64,000 nucleotides of DNA from CAVORB01 sp963736235 (GTDB taxonomy: Bacteria > Pseudomonadota > Gammaproteobacteria > Chromatiales > Chromatiaceae): NCBI GenBank assembly GCA_963736235.1, contig CAVTOR010000012.1:94172-158171 (forward strand). Direction: 5' to 3'. Below, in pieces: positions 39,179 to 49,881 of the stretch. Every line of letters begins with the position of its first letter. Position 1 is the stretch's first letter. Below the pieces are notes generated by a model. That model was given only the letters and a program-made list of their open reading frames with translations. It had not been told where the DNA came from and made no database searches. Both the position numbers and the translations under genes were made by a program.

Positions 39179-40831
39179 ATGAAGACCTTGACCAAAGCCC
39201 TGCTACCGATCTCCCTGCTCGGTATCGCCCTCGTCGTTCCGCAACCGGTGGCCGCCGATGACCACGGCCCGTCCTGGAGCGGCGCCGAGCCCGCTCCGGG
39301 GGTATATTTCTCCCGCTACGAACCGTCTTTCTACACGGGCTTCGCTCCCCGCACCCAGGATCGCTCGCGCGTGCACCTGGAGCTCGGACGCGGCAACCAG
39401 CAGCGACTGACCATGGTGCTCGGGCCCGACGAGCTGGACTCCTATCTCGAGGGCCTGCTGGCGCGTCGGGACACGATCCAGGAGATGATCGACAAGGGGG
39501 TGATCGAGCTCACCACCAACCGCGAATTCGAGCGCTTCGCGGGGACGCTGGTCGAGGCGGGGGTTGAGGCCACGGTCTACGGCGGCGATCTCGGTCCCGA
39601 TGCCTTCCGGGAGAGGTCCCTGGAGATCATGAGCAGGCTGAACCCTGGGCGCGTCTTCCGAATCGCGATTCCCGTCGACCGTGTCGTCGCCGATTGGTAT
39701 GCCTACCTCGCCGGTATGCGCGATGTGGGCCTCGGCTCGCTGGAGGCCAAGCTCGACGCCGCCAACGCGGTACTGCCGGGGCGGGTCAATCTGCACGCCT
39801 TGAACGGCGAGATCGGCACCGCGCTGGGGGCCGCCTTCGAGCTGGTGCGCGTGGGCAATCCGGCGGATGATCCCGCTTTCCGCGAACAGACCCTCAAGTT
39901 CCTGGAATTGGCTACCAGGGGACACTACCCGGTCGTGGACGGCCAGGTCCGCGCGGTGGAGTTCACCGCCGTTTACCCCGCCGGCACCGCCCTTGCGTGG
40001 ACCGAGTACAAGGGAGCGAAGCTGCCCGACTTCGGCGCCACCGGCGTCTGGCCCCTGATCCCCCGCGAGCACGGCAAGGGCCCGCTCGGCATGGTGGACT
40101 ATCTCTCCCCCAACCCCGGTTACGGTTTCATCCCCCTGCTGGCCTACCAGCACGCTGGCGGGATCGCCTACAACTCCCTGCACAATGCGGGTGTGCGTTT
40201 CCGGCTAGACGCCAACCCCCTCCTGCCGAAGGAGTGGAGGGACGTGCGGGGAGAGCGCAACCCCGAGCAGAACTATCAGAACCTCTGGCTCGGCAGCCGG
40301 GGACCAAACTCCCGCGGCTCCACCCGTCTGCCCTCGGGCCATATGAGCGAGCTGCGCGACGCCCTGCCCTCCACCTCCGAGGGGCTTGCGGGGGTTCCCA
40401 ACTTCCGCAACAAGCCGGAATGCTACGACGTCTTCGACATCGACGGCGACGGCGCCGCGGAAGTCATGGGCGTGCGCTACTACCTCGCCTTCCGGGGGGA
40501 CAAGCACAGGCCCGAGGCATCCTACGCACCGAACGACCGCAAGGGTTTTTACAAGTGGCTGTATCAGGACAACATCTCCTATCGGGAGGACGGCGGCGCC
40601 GTCATCAAGGAGGCGCCGGTTTGCCGCTTCTCCGGGCTGAAGAAGGCGGAGGAGGCTCGGGTGCTGCAAGACGTTCCCCTGTTCGAGGCCCCTTACGCGC
40701 GGGAGTCCATCCAGTTCTACCGCACCAAGCCGGTCGACTTCCGGACCAAGGCGGGCTTCGAGCTCAACCGGGAGCTGCGTCGCATCGGCGCCGGTTACGA
40801 ACCCGACCGCGGGTTGCTGCTGCTCGACTGA
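39179..40831 (+). CDS. Large secreted protein of unknown function
   Basis: A 550-residue exported protein with signal peptide MKTLTKALLPISLLGIALVV, cleaved near PVAADDHG. The N-terminal half is alpha/beta with an internal arrangement around VELTTN-like segments; the C-terminal half has YKGAKLPDFGATGVWPLIPR, AYNSLHNAGVRFRLDANPLL and SRGSTRLPSGHMSELRDALP. The last stretch is reminiscent of the SHGCVRLP catalytic loop of L,D-transpeptidases, but without Cys or His, so any link is speculative. FDIDGDGAAEVMG resembles a calcium-binding DxDxDG loop. ATG at 39179 follows CGGAGAG. Not recognised as a described family. Confidence 0.75.
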   Translation: MKTLTKALLPISLLGIALVVPQPVAADDHGPSWSGAEPAPGVYFSRYEPSFYTGFAPRTQDRSRVHLELGRGNQQRLTMVLGPDELDSYLEGLLARRDTIQEMIDKGVIELTTNREFERFAGTLVEAGVEATVYGGDLGPDAFRERSLEIMSRLNPGRVFRIAIPVDRVVADWYAYLAGMRDVGLGSLEAKLDAANAVLPGRVNLHALNGEIGTALGAAFELVRVGNPADDPAFREQTLKFLELATRGHYPVVDGQVRAVEFTAVYPAGTALAWTEYKGAKLPDFGATGVWPLIPREHGKGPLGMVDYLSPNPGYGFIPLLAYQHAGGIAYNSLHNAGVRFRLDANPLLPKEWRDVRGERNPEQNYQNLWLGSRGPNSRGSTRLPSGHMSELRDALPSTSEGLAGVPNFRNKPECYDVFDIDGDGAAEVMGVRYYLAFRGDKHRPEASYAPNDRKGFYKWLYQDNISYREDGGAVIKEAPVCRFSGLKKAEEARVLQDVPLFEAPYARESIQFYRTKPVDFRTKAGFELNRELRRIGAGYEPDRGLLLLD

Positions 40832-40991
40832 GCGCGGGGAGACAGCTTACTTTGCGTATCGTTGCGACCCTCTCCTCGCTGCTCGTCCTAGGCGGGAGCT
40901 CCGACCCCAGCCGGGTCGAGTCGACGGAGCCGAGGAGGCGCCCCCGGAATGGGCGGCCAGGCGTATCGCGATTCACCTTGGAGCGCACAAG

Positions 40992-41558
40992 ATGATCAAA
41001 CGACGACTGACGGCCGGCGGACCGCCTTCCCCGGCGCCCGTGCTGATCTGCCTGACGTTGGCGGCACTCTCCGGGCCGGCATCGGCACAGCAGGAGCCGG
41101 CGAATGCCTGCGGCGCACTGGTGGGGACCTATGTCGCCACCGTGACCGACATCGAGGGCGTTTTCGCCTCGCGTGCCCTGGCGACCTTCACCGGCGACGG
41201 GATCATGCTGGTCACTGACTCGGGCCAATCCGGCCTGCCCGGCATTTACCAGCCATTCAGCTCATCCCACGGGGCCTGGATCTGCCTGGGGGCGGAGGGC
41301 GAGGCGATCAGGGCAGCCGCGACCGGATTGAACTTCCTCGTGCCCGGGGAGGGTCTTTCCACCAGCTTCGGCCGCACCGATTATCGGCTTACCCTCGACA
41401 CCAGCAGCGGAAACCTGTCCGGCAGCGTCGAGCTGAGCTTCACCGCGGACGGGGACCTCGAATCCGCGGACCCGCTCGAACGACCCGGCCCCGTGTTCGA
41501 GACCTTCGAGATCGAGGGCCGACGCCTGGTGGCCAGGACCGAGCCGGCGGGATCCTGA
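40992..41558 (+). CDS. Secreted protein of unknown function
   Basis: 188 residues with an N-terminal signal peptide (PVLICLTLAALSGPASAQQE) and a predicted beta-rich domain (ACGALVGTYVATVTDIEGVF, ALATFTGDGIMLVTDSGQSG, then GNLSGSVELSFTADGDLES). The two Cys flank the core and may be bridged. The pattern of strands suggests a lipocalin- or beta-barrel-like domain, but this is only an impression. It lies between two other exported proteins on the same strand. Confidence 0.65.
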   Translation: MIKRRLTAGGPPSPAPVLICLTLAALSGPASAQQEPANACGALVGTYVATVTDIEGVFASRALATFTGDGIMLVTDSGQSGLPGIYQPFSSSHGAWICLGAEGEAIRAAATGLNFLVPGEGLSTSFGRTDYRLTLDTSSGNLSGSVELSFTADGDLESADPLERPGPVFETFEIEGRRLVARTEPAGS

Positions 41559-41696
41559 GCCAGTCGGACATCCTGCGCCTGGCGGCGTTCCGGGGCGATG
41601 GACGACAACCGGATCGGTACCCACCGCTCGCCAGCAGATCAAGGGGCCTGACACCAACCCAACTCCTATCCTTCCCTTCGTCGCACAGGAAACAGC

Positions 41697-42587
41697 ATGA
41701 CCAAACGCCTTCGCCCGCTCGTCTTCACGCCCGCAGCCGCCGCCCTCCTGGCGGCAATGCAACCCGCCGTCGCGGAGCCGGTGCCGCTCTCCGCATTGGC
41801 GAACGCCGAGTACCACGGCATCTACGAGCAGCCGGTGACCCTGAAAGACGGTCGCTACGAGGGGGAACCTTTCCTCGCGGACGGAGCCTCCCGGCCGACC
41901 GTGATCCTCATCGACCACATGGTGGCCGTGGGGGATCTCGACGCCGACGGCGAGCAGGACGCGGCCGTGCTCCTGGTCGAGAACTCCGGCGGCAGCGGCA
42001 GCTTCGTCTATCTCGCGGCCGTTTCCCTGGCCGGTGGCAAGGCGAAGAACCTGGCGACGACCCAGCTCGGCGACCGGGTGCAGGTCCGCAACCTCTCCCA
42101 GGCCGAAGGCGCCGTCGTGGTCGATCTGATCGTCGCGGGCGAGGAAGACGCCTCGGCGCTTCCCGCCACCAAGGTCCGCAAGACATTCCAGGTCTCCGAC
42201 GGGACCCTGACGGAGAGTGCATCCGAGGCCCAGGACGCCCTGTCGCTGGCCGACCTGGATGGAACGGCATGGACCCTGCGGACCATGGTCGGCGCGGACG
42301 GTGAGACACAACCGGAGGGCACGGTAACCGCCTCTTTTCAAGCGGAAAAGATCTCGGGCGGCGCGGCCTGCAACCGCTACTTCGGCGGCGTGGAAGACCA
42401 GGGGAGAGGCGCCATCGCCATCGGCGAGATCAGCGTCACTCAGATGGCCTGCCCTGAGCCCCTCATGGAACTGGAGCAGGCGTTTCTGGAACACCTGGCC
42501 GCGGTGGAACAGTTGGGCTTCCGCTTTGGCGACCTGGTGCTCAGCGGCGCGGGGGGGATATTGGTGTTTTCCCCGGGGATGGACTGA
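41697..42587 (+). CDS. META-domain (HslJ-like) secreted protein
   Basis: A 296-residue exported protein with signal peptide (FTPAAAALLAAMQPAVAEPV). Residues 30-180 form a repeat-containing region with VAVGDLDADGEQDAAVLLVE, a FG-GAP/calcium-like motif. The C-terminal META domain is clear: LADLDGTAWTLRTMVGADGE, ISGGAACNRYFGGVEDQGRG and SVTQMACPEPLMELEQAFLE. HslJ-type META domains are linked to stress and antibiotic tolerance in the envelope. The start at 41697 gives the signal peptide directly. Confidence 0.88.
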   Translation: MTKRLRPLVFTPAAAALLAAMQPAVAEPVPLSALANAEYHGIYEQPVTLKDGRYEGEPFLADGASRPTVILIDHMVAVGDLDADGEQDAAVLLVENSGGSGSFVYLAAVSLAGGKAKNLATTQLGDRVQVRNLSQAEGAVVVDLIVAGEEDASALPATKVRKTFQVSDGTLTESASEAQDALSLADLDGTAWTLRTMVGADGETQPEGTVTASFQAEKISGGAACNRYFGGVEDQGRGAIAIGEISVTQMACPEPLMELEQAFLEHLAAVEQLGFRFGDLVLSGAGGILVFSPGMD

Positions 42588-42693
42588 CGCCGCGGACCCT
42601 GACGCACCCCGCGCCTGAGTCGTTGACCGTAGCAGCGACGCGCTGAGGCGAACCGGCCACCAGGTCCAGCCACCAACCGAGCAGAGCTCAAAG

Positions 42694-43560
42694 ATGCCCG
42701 ACGTCGCGAACGATCACTTCACGCACCTGGTGGACACGGCCACCCTCGCCGCCCGGCTCGGGGCCCCGGACTGGGTGGTCTTGGACTGCCGCTTCGCCCT
42801 GGCCGACCCTGCTTGGGGGCGAAACCAATACGACCTGGGCCACATCCCGGGTGCCCGTTACGCCCATCTCGACGACGACCTCTCCTCCCCCATCGGTCCC
42901 GACACGGGCCGCCATCCCCTGCCCGACCCCGCGCGCTTGTGCGAGAAGCTGGGGCACTGGGGCGTCGGCCATCGCACGCAAGTGGTGGTCTACGACGACG
43001 CGGGCGGCGCGTTCGCGGTGCGCCTCTGGTGGCTACTGCGCTGGCTCGGGCACCACAGGGCCGCGGTGCTGGACGGCGGGCTCGGCGCCTGGCTCGCGCG
43101 GGGCGGCAACCTGACCCCGGAGATTCCGACGATCGAGCCCCGCAACTTCAGCGGACTCCCGGATCAATCTCTGTGGCTCAGTACCGCCGCCATCGAGGAG
43201 AACCTCCACACCGGCGCCTTCCAGTTAGTCGACGCCCGAGCGGCGGAGCGCTTTCGCGGCGAGGTCGAACCCATCGATCCGGTCGCGGGTCACATCCCGG
43301 ATGCGGTCAACCTGCCGTTCGCCGGCAATCTGGCGACGGACGGGACATTTCTGCCGCCGTCGGTCTTGCGGGAGCGGTTCGCCACCGCGCTGGGGGACGT
43401 CCCGCCGCAGCGGGTGGTGCACTCCTGCGGCTCCGGCGTGAACGCCTGCCACAACCTGCTCGCGATGGAGGTCGCGGGGCTCCATGGATCCCGCATCTAT
43501 GCCGGGTCCTGGAGCGAGTGGATCCGCTCGCCGTCGCGGCCGGTGGCGACCGGGCCTTAG
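42694..43560 (+). CDS. sseA: 3-mercaptopyruvate/thiosulfate sulfurtransferase (tandem rhodanese)
   Basis: Transfers sulfane sulfur from mercaptopyruvate or thiosulfate to an acceptor. It has two rhodanese domains in 288 residues: an inactive N-terminal one (WVVLDCRFALADPAWGRNQY, GHIPGARYAHLDDDLS) and a catalytic C-terminal one (FQLVDARAAERFRGEVEPID). The active-site loop is SCGSGVNACHNLL; CGSGV(T/N)A favours mercaptopyruvate over thiosulfate as substrate. Intact frame. It is convergent with gltA, 17 bp apart. Confidence 0.9.
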   Translation: MPDVANDHFTHLVDTATLAARLGAPDWVVLDCRFALADPAWGRNQYDLGHIPGARYAHLDDDLSSPIGPDTGRHPLPDPARLCEKLGHWGVGHRTQVVVYDDAGGAFAVRLWWLLRWLGHHRAAVLDGGLGAWLARGGNLTPEIPTIEPRNFSGLPDQSLWLSTAAIEENLHTGAFQLVDARAAERFRGEVEPIDPVAGHIPDAVNLPFAGNLATDGTFLPPSVLRERFATALGDVPPQRVVHSCGSGVNACHNLLAMEVAGLHGSRIYAGSWSEWIRSPSRPVATGP

Positions 43561-43576
43561 TGGCCTCGCAATCGGA

Positions 43577-44884
<1,308 letters not shown>

Positions 44885-45059
44885 GGGGATACTCGCTCAA
44901 GAATGGTCGGGAGCTGAAGATTAATCCCGATCATCGTCAAGCAAAACAAGAATCGCAGACGGTGCCGCAACGGAGACCCGCCGCCCCCGCGAGTCAAATT
45001 TTCTACCCCTGGCAAGGGGAGCCTGGGAGGCGAGTGGAGACAGCGCGGCCACCCCAAAG

Positions 45060-45170
45060 CCGGTCGCGCCCACCCCCATCCCGACCTTCCCCCTGTGAGG
45101 GGGAAGGGGACCGGGGCATGCCCACTCATTCCTCCCCCTTAGCAGGGGGGAGGACAGGAGGGGGGTAGAG
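45060..45170. repeat. Pyrimidine/purine-rich inverted repeats
   Basis: Two adjacent palindromic GC-rich blocks: CCTTCCCCCTGTGAGGGGGAAGG (about 45088-45110) and CCTCCCCCTTAGCAGGGGGGAGG (about 45132-45155). They fill most of the 347-bp gap between gltA and the CBS gene. Probably a small dispersed intergenic repeat able to form strong hairpins. Confidence 0.55.
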
Positions 45171-45231
45171 ACCCTGCAGCCACCTCAACGCCGTTCGCGC
45201 GCGATCGCTGCCAGGGGGATTCAGCGAGAGG

Positions 45232-45624
45232 CTACTCCCCGCGTTCCGCGAGCAGGTCGCGTAGGGCGCGAAGCAGATCCGTCTCGGTAATGATGCCGAC
45301 CAGATGGCGACCGTCGTCGGAGACAGGCAGGCAGCCGATGTGGTCGTCCATCATCCGTTCGACGGCGACGGAAAGATCAGTGTCGGATGCAATGGTCACA
45401 ACGGGGGTGTGCATGACCTCGCCCACCTCCACCGGCGCCTCATGAAAATGCCGGGCGGCAAGCTGCAGGTCCCGGCGGGCCAGGATGCCCAGCACCTCGC
45501 CGTCGGCGCTGACGACCGGAACGTGGTGCAGATCGCCTTTTTCCATAATCTCGAACGCCTCGCCGTAGTCGGCATCCTCGCGGATGGTGACGGGTGACGG
45601 GCTCATGTATTGGCGCACATGCAT
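45232..45624 (-). CDS. Tandem CBS-domain protein
   Basis: 130 residues, essentially two CBS motifs: MHVRQYMSPSPVTIREDADY to GILARRDLQLAARHF, and VGEVMHTPVVTIASDTDLSV to LVGIITETDLLRALRDLLAE. GGAG about 11 nt before the ATG at 45624 fixes the start; upstream sequence in frame is non-coding in character. Likely a nucleotide-sensing regulator of unknown partner. Distinct from the CBS protein at 16162. Confidence 0.85.
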   Translation of the reverse strand: MHVRQYMSPSPVTIREDADYGEAFEIMEKGDLHHVPVVSADGEVLGILARRDLQLAARHFHEAPVEVGEVMHTPVVTIASDTDLSVAVERMMDDHIGCLPVSDDGRHLVGIITETDLLRALRDLLAERGE

Positions 45625-45839
45625 TCGTGATTTCTCCTTCGGTGATTTGTTGTTGGTGCGGTTGAAGCCCCCCGCAGCATACCGGGAAAACTTCAAGGTG
45701 CTGAAGTGTATCACCCCCCGCTCGGTGCGATCACGACCCACCGGAACAGATCCAGAGGCCCGCATCACGCACCTGCCGGCGCGAGTATATACAAAGACGC
45801 CAGCAATCATGTCCCGAGATCCATCCGGACCAAGGTTTA

Positions 45840-46030
45840 TGCACAATAACAATTGATTAAACAATAATTTATGTGACTTTTATAATTCTTAATCTTATGG
45901 GATTCAATCGGGACCCACGGCGGTAAAGCGTTTCCTATCAGGAGGATTTGTGATTTTCCAAATGTTATAGATTAGGAAAATCAAGCATCGCACCGGCAGT
46001 TCTTGTAACCGGTGCTACCGATCCGATCAC
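45840..46030. other. AT-rich structured intergenic region upstream of rlpA-like gene
   Basis: Unlike the surroundings this stretch is AT-rich. It has two clear stems: GATTTTCC (45952-45959) with GGAAAATC (45975-45982), and GCACCGG (45990-45996) with CCGGTGC (46009-46015). Neither is followed by a T-tract. They lie about 180-240 bp before the gene at 46196 and could be operator-like or RNA structures. Confidence 0.45.
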
Positions 46031-46195
46031 CCCATGCCAGCGGCGAACCTGGCTCAACACATGAAGATTAGGGTTTTCCCTATTTCGGGTTTACCCTGAA
46101 CACCAATCCCCGTATACTCGCGCTTCCTTTGAACCGCCGCGTTTTCGCCCGTCGGTGGTTCGTTCCTTAAAGTGAACTGAGCTAGAGAGGCGAGC

Positions 46196-46591
46196 ATGTT
46201 CAGAAAACTATTTGCCGCCGGGATGCTGGCCATCCTGGCAATGACACCACTCATCACCTCGGCCAAGGTGGCCCCCGGTGGCACCCACGTCGGAATCGCA
46301 TCCTACTACGCAGACAAGTTCCACGGCCGCAAGACGGCAAACGGCGAGAGATTCGACCAGTCCGCTCTCACCGCCGCCCACAAGACCCTTCCCCTCGGCA
46401 CCAAGGTCCGCGTCACCAGCACCAAGACGGGCAAGAGCGTCGTCGTCCGCATCAATGATCGCGGTCCCTTCATCAAGGGTCGGGTCATCGACCTCTCCCG
46501 CCGCGCCGCCAAGGAGCTCGGCATGATCAAGCGCGGGCTGGCCAAGGTCCGCGTCGAGGTCATCAGCCGCCCGAACCGCAAGGGCATCTGA
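46196..46591 (+). CDS. RlpA-like septal ring lytic transglycosylase domain protein
   Basis: An exported double-psi beta-barrel protein, 131 residues, with signal peptide MFRKLFAAGMLAILAMTPLI. The RlpA domain is complete: GIASYYADKFHGRKTANGER, LTAAHKTLPLGTKVRVTSTK, VVVRINDRGPFIKGRVIDLS. RlpA enzymes cleave denuded peptidoglycan at the septum; this one lacks the C-terminal SPOR domain and a lipobox Cys, so it is a minimal soluble version. It is convergent with the polyferredoxin gene, 7 bp apart. Confidence 0.9.
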   Translation: MFRKLFAAGMLAILAMTPLITSAKVAPGGTHVGIASYYADKFHGRKTANGERFDQSALTAAHKTLPLGTKVRVTSTKTGKSVVVRINDRGPFIKGRVIDLSRRAAKELGMIKRGLAKVRVEVISRPNRKGI

Positions 46592-46597
46592 ATCCCC

Positions 46598-48212
46598 TCA
46601 GAACGGGAACTCATCGGGCACCTTGATCTCGAGCGCTTCGCTGCGGGGCTCCGCGGCTAGCTGGTGCTCGGGTTCCCCGTCGACGAAGATGGCCCGGTGC
46701 GGCCGCACCGGACAGACGTGCTCGCAGGCCCCGCAGCCGATGCAGACCTCCGTATCGAGCTCGGGGACTGTGAGCACGCCCTCGTAGGCCACCATGTGCA
46801 CCGCCTGGGTCGGGCAGTGCTCGGCACAGGCGCCGCAGGCGGTCTTCTCGGTCACCACGATGCAATTGTCTTCGATGAAGCGCACGGTGCCGATGCGGCT
46901 GCGCTTCTTCTCCTCGATCGACAGCCGCCGGATCGCGTCCGTCGGGCAGACCTCGCCGCAGCGCACGCACTCGTAGGTGCAGTAGGCCGTCTCGTAGGCC
47001 ATGTGCGGCTGGAGGAATCCTGAAGGCCCGTAGCTCACCAACGACGGCTGCAGCACCTGGGTCGGGCAGACGCTGACACAGAGCTGACAGGCGGTGCAGG
47101 CGGCGTTGAAGCGCGCGGTCGCTCCCGCCCCGGGCGGGGAGACCGGATGCTGCTTGACCACCGGGATCGTCGTCGGACGCTTGTTCTGCGGCCAGTCCTC
47201 GGCCCGCGTCAGCGCGGCAAGCCCGGCCAACCCCAACAGCCCAAGCCCAGACGCAGAACGGCGCGGCGGCCCGCGTCTGACACAGACCGGCGAGCCCCCC
47301 CATCCCGCGCGGTCTGATCCTCCGCCTCCGAATCAACCATGCCCCGCCCCCTCCAGGCCAGACGATAGCCGATCCCCGACTCCGGACAGGCGGGTATGCA
47401 GTTGAAGCAGGCGACGCAGCGGTCGAAATCCACGCGCTTGTCCTTGAGGTGTATGCACTGCGCCTTGCAGCGCACGGAGCACTCGGCGCACAGGTTGCAG
47501 CGCGCGCGGTCGATGCCGATGCGAAACAGGGCGTAGCGGGAGACAAGCGCCAGCAGGGCCCCCAGGGGGCAGAGGGTGTTGCAGAACAGCCGTCCGCGCC
47601 TCGCGGCCATCCAGACGACCAGGCCCAGCACAGCGATCGGCGCCAGCAGCGCCTGCCAGTGGTCGAGCATGAAGGCAAAGGGCGCGATCAGATAGCTGCC
47701 GAGGCCCTCAAGCGCCCGCGCGGCCAGGTTGTTGGCGCCGACCGCCAGGGGGCGCACCAGCAGGCCCATGATGCGCCCGAAGTGGCTGAAGGGATCGAGC
47801 TGCGCGACCAGTAGCAGCGAGCCGCCGAGCGCGGCGCCGACCGTCGCGGCGAGCAGCCCGAAACGCACCAGATTCAGGGGACGCCGGTAGCGGTAGAGCA
47901 CCCTCGTCGGCTTGCGGCGCAGGCGCAGCGCGAGACGGCTCACCAGGTCCTGCAGGGTCCCGAGCGGGCAGATCGTGGAGCAGAACACGCGCCCGAACAT
48001 CAGCGTGAGCAGCAGCACGGCGCCGAAACCCGCCGCCGCCCAGCCCGCCCCCTGCAGAAACCTGACCAGCGAGGGCGTGAACTGGAGGAAAAGCACCCCG
48101 TCGACCGCCCCCCCGGCGCTCGGCCCTCCAGGTCGAGGAACAGCGCGGCGGTCACAGCGAGGAACGCGAGCGAGAGGATCACACGCAGGGGTTTCAGCAG
48201 GCGCTGGGGCAT
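46598..48212 (-). CDS. Membrane polyferredoxin (NapH/NosR-like plus NapG-like 4Fe-4S protein), frameshifted
   Basis: A membrane electron-transfer protein combining a NapH/NosR-type membrane part and a multi-cluster ferredoxin part. The N-terminus MPQRLLKPLRVILSLAFLAV shifts frame near 48115 and continues FLQFTPSLVRFLQGAGWAAA, FCSTICPLGTLQDLVSRLAL, FCNTLCPLGALLALVSRYAL and the cluster motif CNLCAECSVRCKAQCIHLKD. After another shift near 47220 come CTACQLCVSVCPTQVL, CVRCGEVCPTDAIRRLS, CGACAEHCPTQAVHM and CIGCGACEHVCPVRPHRAIF. It lies directly downstream of a DUF362 gene; the two families often occur together and may work as an electron pathway. One fused gene or two adjacent genes cannot be told apart here because of the frameshift at 47220. 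Confidence 0.85.
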
Positions 48213-48247
48213 GTGCCTGTGACGAACGCGAGATGGGTCCCGGCCAG

Positions 48248-48334
48248 GGAAACGCCAGTCAATTCGGGTCTTCCCGCGGCATACCGGCATGCTGACTTCG
48301 GCCAGGGCTGCCAATCATCGGCGTTTCCCTAAAG
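48248..48334 (+). repeat. Dispersed repeat family, complete copy B
   Basis: Runs GGAAACGCCAGTCAATTCGG ... TTCCCGCGGCATACCGGCAT ... GGCGTTTCCCTAAAG. It has the same order and length as copy C (61710-61796), with degenerate ends. It lies in the gap between the DUF362 and polyferredoxin genes and overlaps the DUF362 stop. Confidence 0.7.
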
Positions 48335-49241
48335 CGAGATGCGCTTGATGGACAGGTTCTCCAGATCCATGCGCCCCGCCCCCTGATCCGCCGCCATGCG
48401 GATGTAGGGAATCTCGTGCGGCCTTCGAGCCGAACAGCCTCGCGGCGGCGGCGTCCGCGGTCACCATGTCCGCCGAGATGAGCTGCGACCCCATGCGCAC
48501 CACGTCCTTGGCCGAGATCCCGCGCGGCCCGTGCCGCATCATGACGTCGTACGCGTCCACCACGTTCAGGTCCGGCTTGCGATAGCCCGCGTAGTCCGCG
48601 ATGCACTGGTGCAGGCCGTTCTTGTGCCACCAACCGCGGTTCCAGATCACGCCCATCAGGTTCTTCATGCTGATGGTGAGCCCCGCGCTCGAATGATGCT
48701 TGAGCACCGGGACATTGATGAACACGTCCGACTCCAGCACCAGCTCGTGCTCCTTGACCTTCTTCAGGGTCTGGCCGTCCAGCTCCACCTTGTGGAAGTA
48801 GCGCTGCCCGTCCCCCGGCGCCATCACCGCCCCTGCCGCCTTCGCCGCGGCCTCGATGCCGCTGTTGCGGTAGGCGCGCCGCCAGTCGTCGCAGGTGAAG
48901 TCGAACACGTAGACCTTCTTCGCGCCCGCCGCGAAGCAGTGCTCGACGATGCGCCCCACCAGCGCCGGATTGGTGTTGGCTGCGCGCTCGGGCCCCGCGT
49001 CCCACGCGATGTTGGGCTTGACCACCACCGTCTGCCCGGGCTTCACGTACCGCTTCATGCCGCCCATGGCCTCCATGCCGGCGTCGAACAGCTTGTCCGG
49101 CGCGGCGCCCTTCACCGCAACCAGGTCATAAGGTCCCCCCTCCTCCGCCGCCAGCAGCGGAGCGACCGGACCCAGCCACTGAGAAGCCACCGCGGCCGCA
49201 AACCCGGCGCCGGACGCCTGCAACAGCTCTCGCCTACGCAT
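48329..49241 (-). CDS. DUF362 domain protein with Tat signal, frameshifted near the end
   Basis: An exported protein with a twin-arginine signal (MRRRELLQASGAGFAAAVAS) implying cofactor-loaded folding before export. The DUF362 domain follows: YVKPGQTVVVKPNIAWDAGP, NTNPALVGRIVEHCFAAGAK and VFINVPVLKHHSSAGLTISM, KNLMGVIWNRGWWHKNGLHQ. The start at 49241 is preceded by GGAGG at a good distance. A frame change at about 48415 is needed to reach IPYIRMAADQGAGRMDLENL and the TAG at 48329. Adjacent to the polyferredoxin gene on the same strand, with a repeat element between them. Confidence 0.87.
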
Positions 49242-49735
49242 GACCGTGCCTCCCAAGAGCCTGAATCACCTTCATTATTGGCCTTGCGGAGCGTCGCTTG
49301 GGTGACATGGGTCAAGCGCAGGACGAAGGCGCGGTCAGCGCCCCGGTGGAGGGAGATCAGGTTTGCCCGCGCTTCCACCGAAAACGGTTGCGCGGTTACG
49401 TGTAGTCGCCGAGATTCAAGCGCGATATTGCAGAGAGGTCATCCCGAGCGGACAGCTGCGGCCACTCCTGGGGCCACTCACCCGCTGGACAAGGCCCAAG
49501 ATCGCCAGACCGCCGCTGGGTTATCGGATCTGTACGTGCCCCAGCGCAAACATGCCGACCCGGCCATGAGAAACGGGCTGCTTGTTTCCCGTTTCGCCTC
49601 CCGGTGCCGGAGCGTATGCCCAACCCTCGCCGTGCACCGCCGACGCGATTTCGACAACCCTTCGCACTGCAAATACAATCCTCTCCATCGAAGGAAGGCT
49701 ATCCCGGCCCGCACCACCGTCGCGGGACCGGTTTC
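49242..49735. other. Intergenic region at the left edge of the accessory island
   Basis: About 490 bp with no supported gene. Composition shifts away from the core genome. It separates the DUF362 gene from the candidate attC site and has no integrase gene. Confidence 0.4.
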
Positions 49736-49833
49736 GTCCAACAGCCATTTATCCGTCCTGCGCTCCGCCCCTGGCGCTCAGTCCACGGACCTCTGCCTGG
49801 CGCGCGACGGACTGAAGTATTAGGGCGTTGGAC
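49736..49833 (+). repeat. Candidate attC recombination site 1
   Basis: The outer boxes GTCCAAC (49736-49742) and GTTGGAC (49827-49833) are perfectly complementary and fit RYYYAAC and GTTRRRY. Inside, ATCCGTCCTGCGC pairs imperfectly with GCGCGCGACGGA. The inner L boxes pair poorly, so this is weaker than the site at 50639. If real, it marks the left end of a gene cassette. Confidence 0.4.
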
Positions 49834-49881
49834 GGCACCTGACATTTCCGCGACACTTCGTCGCACAAAGGAGCACAGGCA

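Noticed and set aside
38775..39182. Open frame of 135 residues before the secreted protein gene
   Set aside because: Composition typical of chance GC-rich frames, no start signal, and no conserved-looking segment.
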